A stretch of DNA of 64,000 nt from Pleodorina starrii. Its lineage: Eukaryota > Chlorophyta > Chlorophyceae > Chlamydomonadales > Volvocaceae. Location of the stretch: the NCBI GenBank assembly GCA_030267565.1, contig BRXU01000017.1, positions 1,458,501-1,522,500 of the forward strand, read 5' to 3'. The notes beneath the pieces were generated by a model, which saw only the letters and a program-made list of their open reading frames with translations, did no database searches and was not told the origin of the DNA. Position 1 is the stretch's first letter; each line of letters begins with the position of its first letter. Positions 48,801 through 60,394 of this stretch are shown here, one piece after another. A program made the position numbers and the translations under genes.

Positions 48801-51173
48801 ACAATGCGGCAGCGGGAGTTTGCAGGGGAGCTTATACGGCAGCTAGTACGGATGGCGGATGCCGTACGTCGCGCCGCGCTGGCGGCGCCGCTAACGGGGT
48901 CGGCAGCCGCTGGCGGCGGGGTCGGCGGCCTCTTTGGGGGCGCTGTTGGCGGCGGGATACAGGGCGCCGGCTCCGGCGCGCTTCCGCCGCCACCGCCGCT
49001 GCCGCCGCCGCCGCCGCTGATTCCCGGGCGCTCTCGCAGCATTGGCACGGCATCCAGCCTCGCAAACAGCGCTTACTGCGGCGGTGCCCGCGCGCCTCCG
49101 GAAGATCAAGACATGGCGGCGGCGTTGGCCGACGGGGATGGCGGCGGCGCCAGCGGTGGCGGCGACGGCGGCGACGGCCCCGGCGGTGGCGGCCGCAAGC
49201 GCGGCGGCGGCGGCATGGGCTTCGGTAGCGGCCGTACCCGGCGCATGGGCGGCGGCGGCGGCGGGTTGCTGGTCAGGTCGGACTCCCGCGGTGACCTGAC
49301 GGAGACGCTGCGGATCGGCTCGCCGGCGGCGCTGCAGGTACGGCAATGGGTACGGCCGCGTTCTTCCCGTGCTTCATCCGAGTACAGTACGCGCTGTGTG
49401 CATGTCGCCGTGTCTCGAGTACAGTAATAGCTTGCGTTTTCGCCATCCGAGCAATACGAGCATCTGTACGGCAGCTGCATGATGGCCGCTGCGTGATGGA
49501 GATGGAGATAGAGAGGAACACCGGGTGCGAAATAGGTACGGTAACTGCACGTGAGGTAGCGCCCTCATGAAGAACGACGCCCGCCCGCCCGCCCGCCCGC
49601 CCGCCTGCCCGCCCGCCCGCACTGTTCGCCACTTACCCCCCCACCGACGCGCCGACCCATCTCAGGTGGCGCTTTGGGTCCGAGTGCGGGTGCTCATGCC
49701 CCTGCTGCCCCTCATCTACATGGACCGAGATCCAGACCCCCGCAAGAACCTTCGAAGCCAGCTCGTGCCGGCGCTGGTGCAGCTGCTGGCGTCGCCGCTA
49801 ATCTGGGCGGCGCCACCGCAACCGCCGCCGCCTGCTGCGGCTGCCGCCGCCGCCGGCCCAGCCGCCGCCGCGGCATCGGCATCGGCATCGGCGGCGGCGG
49901 CTACGCCGCCATTGGGCGTTGGGTCTGTTTTCGGGACCATGACGGCGGCAGCTAATGCCATCGCGGCGGCGGGCGACTTGGAGGCGGCGGCGGCGGCGGG
50001 TGACGGCGCCGCCGCGGCCGCCGCCGCCGCTGCTGCGGCCGCGGCTTCCGCCGGCGAGGCGCTGCATGAGCGGCTGCTGCACATCTTGTGCGCGCTGGTG
50101 TGCGGCCAGTGGCCCTCCTGGCTGAAACCCCCGGGTCAGAAGAAGCTCAAGGTGAGGGTGAGGGTGAGGGTACAGCGCGGCGCATGCTTCCGGCGGGTGG
50201 CTTGGGAAGGCTCAGGGAAGGGAGAAGCGAGAGCCGGAAAGGTCTGTCTTGGCATTCACGTGGCGGGGGCAACGCAGCCATCGCGCGGCTCACTGTACAG
50301 CACCAGTGGCAGGGAGTCCAAGTGCTGCTTACCCGGTCCAGATACCCGGCGATGGGGCAGCAACCAGTGTAGCGAGGGCAGCGGGCCCCTGCCTGCCCTG
50401 CCTGCTTGCCTGCCTTTTTGAGGACCGGGATTGGCGCCGCACCCACAGCCCGCCTCCTCGAGAAGGCAATGGGTGTGCTCTGTGATGGGAGGGCTAAAGC
50501 GGCGCACCGGCTAGCAGGCCCGTCGGCGTGTGTGGCAGCCTCTTCCGCTCGCGAGGTGTCGCGGCTCGGCGCGCGGAAATGATGCACCGGTAGCCAGCCA
50601 GGAGTTGTTTTGAGCCCCGAGGCCCTCATCACACAAATCACATAACATCACCGCCGCCACGTCACACGGCCCGCTGGGGTGCCGCAGGAGGTCCCACCGT
50701 ACGACAACGTGCCACAACTGCTAACCGACCTGGATCAGGCCCTGGCGGCGGCGGCCGCTGGCGCCGCCGGCACCTCCCTCTGCTGGATTCGCGAACGGGT
50801 CACCTCCGTTCTCCCCCTCCCTGGAGTGGCGCCCAGGCAGCTGCTGCCGTTACAGCAGCATCGAACGGCGGCAGCGGCGGCGACGACGGACGCGTGCGGC
50901 CCCCAGGCGGCGTCAGTTCCGGTCCTGGAGTTGGATCCTGCCGTACTGCTTCCCCTGGAGTCGTTGTCGCAAAGCGGCGACGTGTCCGCACAACCGTACG
51001 GTCACACGTCCCTGCCGCCGGCGCCGCGGGTGCAGCGGCAGGGAGAGGCGGCGGCGGCGGGGGCGCTGTTGAGCGGCACTGCAGCGCCCGGGGGCCTGAG
51101 CAGCGAGGCTCTGTTGGCGGGGGCGGTGCGGATTCGGCGCCCGGCGGCTGGTCGATTGTGGTTACCGTCTTGA
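36888..51173 (+). CDS. MED12: Mediator complex subunit 12 homologue
   Basis: Fifteen exons join in phase into 3,099 residues: 36888-36968, 37348-37590, 37932-37985, 38407-38699, 39178-40767, 41050-41668, 42039-43903, 44204-44440, 44767-44946, 45243-47257, 47605-47792, 48094-48147, 48429-49337, 49666-50151 and 50688-51173. The N-terminus reads TLGPPGFHPLLP, then CPEDCLTAHLAEHGYKD, matching the plant MED12 signature LGPPDFHP...CPEETLTxEYVxxGY. Further matches are VPTPRATWFVRLLYTHLARQ and GGVFSPA-type VGVFSPAAFVQRLLVDG, both typical of MED12. MED12 belongs to the Mediator kinase module (with MED13, cyclin C and CDK8) and tunes RNA polymerase II transcription in the nucleus. The exons are padded with long Ala, Gly and Pro runs, making it larger than plant or animal MED12 (about 2,200 residues). 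ATG choice rests on the conserved region starting directly after it. Confidence 0.85.
44577..44640. repeat. GTTT tetranucleotide microsatellite
   Basis: About 16 perfect GTTT units in MED12 intron 8 (44441-44766). It stands out in an otherwise GC-rich gene and is probably length-polymorphic. Confidence 0.95.
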
Positions 51174-54100
51174 TGGAGGCTTCTGAAGGGCCCCCGCCGG
51201 GGTTGCTGACCTTGTTCATGACGCGCATGATTACATTGTCGTCATAACAGTGGGATGACTACCGTATTGCACTCGTATTTGCCTTGGTCGGGGGGTTTCG
51301 GCCTGTCTTGGTTCCTTCGTTGCTTGGGTGAGCTGGCGGAGGCTCGTTTCTTTCTTTGGGTTCTTCCAAAGCTGCCTTCGGAGTACGACTGCCGTATTCC
51401 CAGAGGCGGCCAGCCAACACGCGCATCTTCCCGCATTGCACGCACGGTACCAACGCATGTCGAGGGCGGGGGGCGGGTCCTTGAGGGCTCCAAGCAGTGG
51501 GGGGGGCGCAGGTACCGGTGGTTACATCTCGAAGTGTCGCGACGGCCAACACAACAGCAAGTATTCCCAGACGACCGAACACATGCGCGCATGCGGAGAG
51601 GATGACCCCCCTCGGTGTGTGCACACACACTTACATGCGCATGCGGGGTGCTTATGTCTGCCTCCGCTTAACCAAGTGGTGCGAGCAACCACACAACGTT
51701 GGGCTGGGTGGGAGTTGTCACTTGTCAGCGGCGGTTACCGTATACCCGTGCTCTTGCGGTGCGGTGAGCAGAACTCAAAAATAATGGCGCCACGATGTCG
51801 ATGAGCTGCTGCTGCTGCTGTACCGTATGAGCGCAGAGAGAAGGCTTTCGAAGCTTCCATGGACACGCAAGTCAGATCTTTGACGCTGAAGCCGCGGCGC
51901 CGGCGGCGCTAACAGCACTCAACGGGGCATTGACCCCAGTCCCTTCCAAGACCCGCCCTTCCCAACCACGGCTGAAACACATTCACCCAACCCGGCGAGC
52001 GGTTGCAGCATCCGCATCCGCGTATCTATTAATTAAGACGACGACAACAAAGCAACACGGTGCGGTATCATGCCCATGCTCAGGCGAGAGCGCCGCCCGA
52101 TCTTCCCCTGCACCCAGACAACAGCAACAGGCTGCGCCAATCAGTGGCACGGTGCGTGGGTGATGTGATACGCGACAGCGTACATGGCGCGGCGCAAGAG
52201 GCACAATGACAAAACCCGTAATCGCCCTAACCTGATAAATTCTAAGTCATGCATGCGAGGCGCGCATTCAGTGTGATCACTCGTGTGCCCCCCACCCCCT
52301 CTTAAGTGAAATCCTTCTCAGACGTGTCCTCCTGACGCAAACCATCCCGACCAGCAGTCGCGGCAGCGGTGGCGGCATCAGCAACAAATGCTGGCAGCCG
52401 GTGAGCAAGCGGCAGCCGCGTCGTCCAAGGTTGATGCCGGTCAAACAAGTCCCTAAGTTCCAATCCCCAGCCCACACGGCATCATCCTACCGGTAGGCAC
52501 TAACACACGCGTTTCACTCTCTCCACATACGCACAGTGACGGCAGCGCAGCACTCGTGCGTTGCGAGGGCAGTCAACAAAAACGGCTAGCCTCCCCCTCG
52601 GCGCATGCATACAAACAACTATGAACCACCAACGAGCCGCCATGCAACCGACGCGTCATCGGCGCAGGTGGCGCCCCCGACACCTCGCCGGGCGACCCAG
52701 CGGGGCTGCAACCCAGCTAAAAACTAAAACGTGCAGCAGGGCGGCCGACAGCTGCAGGTACTGCCGAGGAGCCGCTTCGGAGCAGGGCCCCAATTTAACA
52801 ACCGCCGTACAGGCCTCGCCTCCCTTCGCGAGCTGCGAAAGGCACTCTGAGGCCGAACGGATCCCAATCGGTCCCAACCCACTCCCAGCCACCTAGTGCA
52901 CCACCCAACCGCCAATCGCGGCAGCCGGCGCAGCGTCAGCAGAGGGCAGCGCCTTTGGCCTCTGCTCAGGCCCGCCCGGCCTCTCCTGCGCCGCAGCGTC
53001 ACCCCAAACGCCCCGACCCCCGGGTCTCTCAAATGCCCCACCACACAATCCAGTCCAAGCCGTGACCACCATGATGCATGCAACCGCCTACCGTATGTAT
53101 ATATGCGGGGCCATGACCAAGACCAACCGCCGGAGTTCGACCGCACCTGATACGCAACCAAATACAAATGCACACGAACTAATCCTCCGGCACCCAGACG
53201 CCAATCCCGCGTATCCTGTCCTGTTACTCTCGAGCTACCACCATTTGCCCCCATACTGGTACCTTACTGGGCAGCGGGACCCGCTTGGTCAATCAGTCAG
53301 CCGCGCCAAATGCCTGCTAGTCGTTTGCCAGGGTTGGCAAGTGAAAAATGTCGCCATGCCGCGTCGTAATGGTAATGGTCGCCTTCATAATCGCCAATTT
53401 GCCTTCATGTTTGCGCAGCAGCAGCAGCAGCAGCGCCCGGTCGGCCAGCGACCCGGAGTCAAGACTTCTTCCGGCGGTTGCCCACCCACCCCGGCACAAA
53501 TCCACGAAAAAAACGGCCCCAGCGGGTGGGGTTGGGATGGCAGGCGGGCTCCGACAGCACATCACACTCACACCAAGGGCCACTCCGAGACGGGGCCCCT
53601 GCCCACCACCACAACTACCGTACTGCTGCTGCGCTTTGAAATGCGCTCCAAAACAGATCACAAGGTCAGCGGCGGCGGCATCATGCATGTACGGACAGTG
53701 CGCTGCCGCTGCTGCTGCCGCCCGGTAATCTACAGACCACGCCAATCAACACCCCCGCATGTTTGTGCCAACCTACTGACCGATCGAGCGAGCCCTCGCG
53801 CTCCCAGGCGCAAGCGGCCCCCCTTCCTGCGCCCGCCGTCGGGCTGCCGCAGCGGCCATCCCGCCGACACCCACTTGCACACGTGCGCTCCAGCGGCACA
53901 TCAGCAACCGCCTCACGGAGGAGGCGGCGGCGGTGTTATTGAGTTTTCCGGACACCGAAAACCGGTTCGCTTTATGGGGAGGCGCGGGGCTCGGCGCCGC
54001 GCAGGGGCAAGCCAGGTCGCGTCGGAGCGCCCGCCTTTCAGAGCCGAGAGTCATAGCCGAGAGGCTCAGCCCTCAAGACACTGCGAACTGATTTATTCCT

Positions 54101-54530
54101 ACTCCTGGCAGCGCCCGTGTGTTTGAATGGAAAGTGTGTCGTACTTGTATCGCAGGCCACGCGCCGACGCACGGAGAGTAGCCGTCTGCCCAGCATCCGC
54201 GGTCAATAAGCCCACACTCGTAACGCCACCTTCACCGCCCCCTAACGCCAACAACCGAATGGCTGCGAGTGGCAGCCTCGGCAGGCGGTGTGTTCAGGCC
54301 CAGGACCCCCCCACTCCCACTCCCACACTCACTCCCACGGGGAAAATGTACAGCGGGCGCGCTGCGTGGCGCGCCTCTTATGCCCGCAGAGGCACGTCAG
54401 GACCTGGGGCACTCAGCCGCGGGGCGCATACGTTGACGGCAGGGCAGGCTGGGGCGGAGCGCGGCGAGGGCACTCCCCCCCATCCCACGGCGAGGGCCTC
54501 TCCCCGCGGGGTATGGCCGGGTGTACAACA
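51174..54530. other. Long spacer between convergent MED12 and HECT genes
   Basis: This 3.4-kb region presumably contains both 3' UTRs. Minus-strand TGTAA words lie at about 51231, 51525 and 51631, which would give the HECT transcript a 3' UTR of about 2.9 kb; no plus-strand TGTAA was found for MED12. A 354-codon plus-strand ORF (53062-54126) has no domain or codon pattern I trust. No other gene was recognised. Confidence 0.5.
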
Positions 54531-57500
54531 TCACTTGAACACGTCATGACTCTCCTCCGATGTCGATGACGGCTGCTTCTGCGGCGGCCGCGCCGGCGGC
54601 CCGTTGGTAGAGGTTCGCGCGGCCCTGCCCGCCACCGTGTCGACGTCGAACCTCGCGAGGATCGACGCCTGCCGCTCGTCCTCCTCCGTCAATCTCGCGT
54701 CCAGGCTTACCTTGGCGCCCGGAGGACCGGCCGCCGCCGCCGCCAGCGGCGGCGCGGGCGCCGCCAGCCCCGACAACCGCGATATGGGGCGGGGGCCGTT
54801 GGTGCCGGTGCCGAGCGGCCGGAGGGCCGACAGCCCGCCGCTGCCGCGGAGGGGCGCCGTCGGCGCCGGCGCGCTGGCGGCGACGGCGCTGAACGCCAGA
54901 GGATGGGACGAGTGCAGTACGGAGCCGCTGCCGGCGGAGAATTGCGCCAGGGAGGCCAGGCTGTCGGCGGTGAGCGCCGCGGGCTTGAGCCGGAAGTCGG
55001 GCTCCGGGGAGGGCTCAGGACCCCGCCTGCGCAGCACGGTGACACACGGAGGCATTGTTGAGACCCCGAATGTGGGAGCTCCCACATCCACCTCCAGTGA
55101 TGAGAGGCTCTCGCTCATGTAGCGGATGCAGCGAGTGAGCGCGTGCAAGCACTCGTCGTGTGGAACGAACGTCGGGACGGTTCGTCCGTAGCCGTGTCGG
55201 GTTGTACATGTCCCGGGGGGTTTGAGGCCAGGGCGCCGCAAGGCATGCGGGGCCCAAGAGTGCGAAAGGGCCGGACGCTTGGGGCGAGGTGCGAGGGCGA
55301 GCTTGGCGTCGAGCGGTTGGGGCTTCGCAGGCTGAGAGCCCCCCACCCCACAACCGCGATAGAGCCTCGGCAAACAAGAGCCCAACTCAAGCGCCCCACG
55401 CACAGCGCGACACAACCCGCGGGTCGGCCGCTCGGCCGGTCGGGCGAAAGAGCGAAGGGCCAAGCGAAGGGCCGAGCGAGCACCGCGTTGCGCCCCTTCC
55501 AAGTCGGGTCGAATCCACAGCGCGACTGGATCAGATCAACTGTACACACCGGCGGCGCAACGTCGCGGTAGTCCCCGGGCGGCGGCTCCCCGGCACTCAC
55601 AGTCCTTTCCCGCCGTTCTGGTCGGTGTTGCCGCTGTCGTCCTCCGCCGCCCCTCCATCCCCGTCGCCGTCGTCATCGCCGTCCGACCGCCCGTCGCTCC
55701 CGGATCGCTCGTCCAGTCCATAGCCCTGGAAGTTCATCACCGCCACCTCCAGTCGGTCGGCCAGCACCCGCCGCGCCTCGGCGCGAAGCTCCTTCAGCTG
55801 GTCCTCTGTCAGCCCCGCCGACCCGCGGGTCACTGCCGCCGGGCCGCCGCGAACGCCTCGCACCGCCAGCAGGCTCTCCCAATAGTTGGGCAGCTCAAGC
55901 AGGTTGTCGCAGGTGTGCGCCTGGTGGGTGGCGAGTAGGGACGAGGGACGATGTAGGGACGAGTAGGGACGAGGGGCGATTCGGCAGGTTGGGGATGAGG
56001 GTCATTCGGCAGGGCAGGGCCAGGGGGGGCAGCGGTGCAGTCGAGACGACAGCCAAGCGACGGGCGTGTGGGCCTGGACGCCCCGGGGGGCAGCTGGGGT
56101 TCCCTCGTGGTGCAGTTCGGGGGGCAGTGACGAGGGGCAGCCAACTCCATCCAGCCAGCAAAGCAAAGCAGCGCACCGTCCCGGGATGCCCCAAGCACGG
56201 TCCCTGCACCGCCTCCCAACGCCCCGCCCTGCCCGCTCTTCCTTCCACCTTCAATACCCCGCCCACTCGAGTATTGGCCCCACCAACCCCCCAAAAGACA
56301 CACGCTCACACACATACATGCTCACGCACCTGCGGCAGCATCCCCAGCGTCGCCCGGTGCTCCGCCGCGCCCATCGCCACAAAGGGCGCCTGGATCTTCA
56401 ACAGCTCACTGCCCGGCAGCGGCAACCGCGACGTGCCCGTCACAAACTCCACAAACCGCCGCCGCCGTTCCCCCGGCCACTCCGCCAGCACCGCCCACAG
56501 CAGCTCCACCAACACGCCGCTGTGCCCCGACAACTCATCGTCAAGCGCCAGCCGGAACAGCGACGACAGGTCCGCCGGCGGCTCGCCGCCGGCGCCGCCG
56601 CCCGCCGCCAGCGCCGCCAGCGCGGCGGGCCCCATCTGCCAGGCGCGCAGCAGCCGCCGATCGACCGCGGCAAAGAACCCACGCCCCAGCGACTCCGACT
56701 GCCAGGCCACGTCCTCCCGCAGGATACGCCGGACGGCGTGGGCTGTGTAGCGCTCCGCGGTCCACTCGGTCGGGAGGCCCTCAAGCTCCAGCATGTCGCG
56801 CAGCTGGCCGGGCGGGAGCGACGCCACGTTGCGCACGCCGGCGGCGGCGTCGGGGTCAAACTCCGCCAGCGTGTCCAGGGAGGGCTGGAAGCCGCCGCCG
56901 CCGCTGCCGCAGTCCGTGCCGTTGGTCTCCAGCAGCGCCCGGAACAGCACCGGCGGCAGCGGCAGGCCCAGCGGCGCGCGGTTGAGCAGCGACTGGCCCA
57001 GCAGCCAGCCCGCAAAGGCGTAGGCGTCGCGAAGCTCCGGGGTTTCCGTCAGAGTGGTGTTGTACCAGTAGGCCCCCGCAGTGCGGTTGAACACCCAGAG
57101 CGGCGGCCGCCGGGGGGCCTCCTCGCCACCGCCGTCAGGGGATTGCTGCTGCTGCTGCTGGCCGGCCATGTCCTGCCCCGCCAGCGTGAAAAACTCCTTT
57201 CGGGGCCCGTGGCCCTCGCCCGCCTCCACCGCCGGCTTGCGGCCGGGCCCGCCCCTGCCACTGCCGTCCTGCATGGCCGAAGCGGTGGATGGGAAGCTCA
57301 TCACATGGTCGTTGCTCGCAGGAGCAGGAGCAGGAGCAAGGCGAATTTGTCATCACAGGTAATCCACCGAGTGGCGCTTCGTGGGCCCTCCCGGCGCCAT
57401 CCTCACTCACTCTCATGGTATGTGTGCTATATAGGGCCATATGGGTCTGGCGGCTCGAGGGAGGCGAGAGAGGCCGCGCCCCGCTTCTCCCCCTTCCCGC

Positions 57501-59624
57501 ATGCTGCAGTGCCTGCCTCCACGGGAGCTACGGACGGTGCGAAGGACGGTGACCGCCGTCAACGAGTGACACCCCAGGACAGGACAGAACAGAACAGGAG
57601 AGTCCCTTGCCCGTTGCTCTCCGCGGGTCAAAGCGCCCTCCCTACCCCTCCCCTCCCAGCAAGCGCGCTGCACGCCCCGCGTCCCTCATTGACGCTCCCT
57701 CGCGCGCACCTGTTCCCGCCCGTACGTGTCCACAAAGGCCGGAAAGTACTTGTGGCACATGGCCCCCGAGGCACACGAGAACAATCCGGAGCCGCGGGAC
57801 GCCTGGAACGCATCCCAGAAGGCCGACGTTCGCCGGACCGTCACATTGGCTCGCTTCTCGCCTGGGGGAACCAACCAACCAACCAACCCCAAGACAGGAA
57901 CCAAGGGCCAGTGATGTAGGGAAAGGGGGTTATCCACGTGTAGGCCGGGGTGGGGTGGCCACAGGATTGGGGCCAAGGGCCGGGGTTGCCGGTGCACTTG
58001 CAGCCCGTGCGCCGATGAGCGTGCCGGCCATGTCAGGGAGTCGGGTACTGGTACCGGGTGCGGCGACATGCGGCCTCACACCCGAGGACTGCACTGAACT
58101 GCACTGAACTGCACTGGACTCAACTGAGCTGCACTGAGCTGCCTGTAACCCCTGCCCGCTAATGCAGTCCGTGGGATCCAGCCCGGCCTCAGAAAAGGGT
58201 GTCGCCAAAGCCTCCCCTGTCCCTGTCCATCGTACGTCGATCCGACGGACGCGCCGACGCGATCTCCGCCGCACTCGGGCGCCCCTCCGCCCCCGCCCCC
58301 AGCCACTCCCCGACTCACCCGATGCAGAGACCTGGTTGAGGTACAGCAGCAAGGCCCTCGCCTCCGGCCCCGTGCAGGTGGCCAGCTGGGGGTCCGACCA
58401 GCCCAGCTGCTCCTGCAGCTGCAGGTACTGGTCCAGCTTGCTCTGCGCTGACTCGTTGGTCTCCAAAACCACCTTCCGGAAAAAGATGATGCCCAGCATG
58501 CCCATCAGCTCGTCCAGCGAGGGGACCTGAGCGGAAGGAAGGAGGAGGAGGAGGAGTACGAGGAGGGGCGGGAGAGGCGCGGAGAAGCGGCAGCGCGAGG
58601 GAGGGCGGGAGCTTGGTGGAAGCTTGATGCGGGGATGGCTGGTGCGGGGATGCTTGATGCGGGGAGCAAGTGTGTGTATGTGTGGGTGAGGCGACGTGTT
58701 GTCCGAGTGGGACAGCACCCTGGGAGGAGCGGAGGAGGGAGTGCGGGACGGAGCGGGCAGCTGCGGTGACCCGGTGGTGGGAGGGTGGGCGAGCAGAGGC
58801 AGAGGCAGAGGCAGAGGCAGCGGCAGCGGGCGAGCAGGCGGGTGGGAGGCCGGGGGAGGGGCCGAGGAGGCCGACGGGGTGGGGGGGTGGGAGAGGGCAG
58901 GATTAGGGCGCTGGGTGTTACGTACCCGGCAAGTCGGCTCGTCCAAGTGGAGCTTGTGCAACTCGCAGTGCTGCCGCAGCTCGTGAACGAGCTCCATGAG
59001 CGCGACGATCGGTCTGCCTACTTCCATAACGCCCAGGTCGTAGACGGCGTTGCAGGCGTCCTCAAGCATTCCCAGGAAATCTGGAAACTCCACCTGCTCC
59101 CAGCTGGTCCCCTCCGACCACGAAGATCCAGCTTGTCGGCTGCTGAGCACGCGGTTGATGTGAGCAAGAATGGGCTGGAAGATTGAGTTGCAGCGGACGA
59201 CTGCCCCCTTCGTGACCTCCACCAGGGCTGTAAGGTCCTTTGAAGAGCTCAACCCCCGCAAAGCACCTGGCAAGTGCTGTTTCAAGACGACATACAGTCG
59301 CTCTGCCAGGTTCGCAAGTCCAGCACCCTCGACCCTCTCCGAGCACATCGCCTTCAAGTCAGCGAGGACATCTCTCGGACCTTGGTCCGAAGACAGCTTC
59401 GTATCCTTGCCCACGTTCACGAAGGCAGTCGAAGGAGCCTTGGCTTGCTGACGCTGCTGACGGGAAGCCGCGCCCTCTCCTGTCCCCGCCGGCTGCGGGG
59501 CAGGTACAATCTGATTCTTCTTCCAGGGCTTGCCGCTGTCATCTGACCGCTGCTGTGCGTCCGGAAACGACCCTGCTGGTGCCGGTGCTGGCTCCACCAC
59601 AGCCTTTGAGCATATGCAGCCCAT
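54531..59624 (-). CDS. HECT E3 ubiquitin ligase with probable lipid anchor
   Basis: Six exons join in phase into 937 residues: 58926-59624, 58319-58526, 57710-57861, 56330-57268, 55601-55920 and 54531-55026. The start MGCICSK is a classic N-myristoylation site followed by Cys residues suitable for palmitoylation. Residues to about 300 are alpha-helical in character with no domain I recognise. HECT features follow: EGHGPRKEFFTL and YAFAGWLLGQSLL in the N-lobe; FVEFVTGTSRLPLPG and AHTCDNLLELPNYWESL in the C-lobe, with the catalytic Cys at about 670; and NFQGYGLDE where most HECT proteins end. Here an acidic Ser/Gly/Asp stretch and a Pro/Ser/Ala-rich last exon add about 200 residues. HECT enzymes pass ubiquitin from E2 via a Cys thioester to substrates. 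The donor of the last intron contains an in-frame TGA, so intron retention would end the protein at about residue 773. Confidence 0.85.
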
Positions 59625-60394
59625 TTACGCCACCTTCAATGCCAACTGGTAATCAACTACAAAGTCCCATGACTGCGCCGTGCGCGTCACAGCAGAGACG
59701 CCCCATGGCACAGTGGGCAGGAGCTATGGAAGGCGCCTGCGAGCTAAGCGCTGACCTCCAGCAAGGGAACTTATGTTGATTGTCACAAGTTTGGTTTTGA
59801 TAAGTCGTCAAGCGACAGAATTATCTATGCGAGGTGCCAGTCGGACGGGTTCGTAATACGGCCTATCATAATTAAAGCATTATATTTTTAAGCACTTGTG
59901 CGTACGCAGTTTGAAAATGATTGGGTGTCTACGTGCGACCTGTCGCATGCCTCGAAACGGAGTTGCTTCCGAGCAGTACTGCAGAAGTAGTACTTAGACT
60001 GAAGGCTAGAGTCTAAGTATAACAAGCTTAAACCCCAACAAATCACTAATATTATTTGTAGTCGGACTCAACAAGTGCTAGAACAAGGCGCGAAAAACTT
60101 TTTTTAAAAACCCTCGAACGGCATCCCCTGCACTTGTGTCTAATGGCGGGTCCTGGATAAACGCAGCTTTCTAATGATAATGTTTAAACTATAAGGGACG
60201 CACGAAACCGCAGAAACGAGTCGCGCACAGGCATCCGACAAAGGCTCCAGAACTATTCTACCTGTGTTGGTGTTGCAAAGCATCTCGTTCACCTTAATCC
60301 ACACCACGTAGTTGCAAATTTACCGCTGACATCTCGCCAGTCGGCAACCAACCGCTGGATAGAAACATGCAAGGAGCGCCGTGAGGCAAAAGCG
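59625..60394. other. AT-rich divergent promoter region
   Basis: This 770-bp spacer is markedly AT-richer than the genes around it, between the HECT ATG (-) and the hypothetical gene (+). It contains A/T runs (e.g. about 60099-60109) but no feature I can name. It probably holds promoters for both genes. Confidence 0.55.

Noticed and set aside
53062..54126. 354-codon plus-strand ORF
   Set aside because: Mixed low-complexity composition, no domain and no splice structure. It is expected by chance in GC-rich DNA and lies where 3' UTR is likely.
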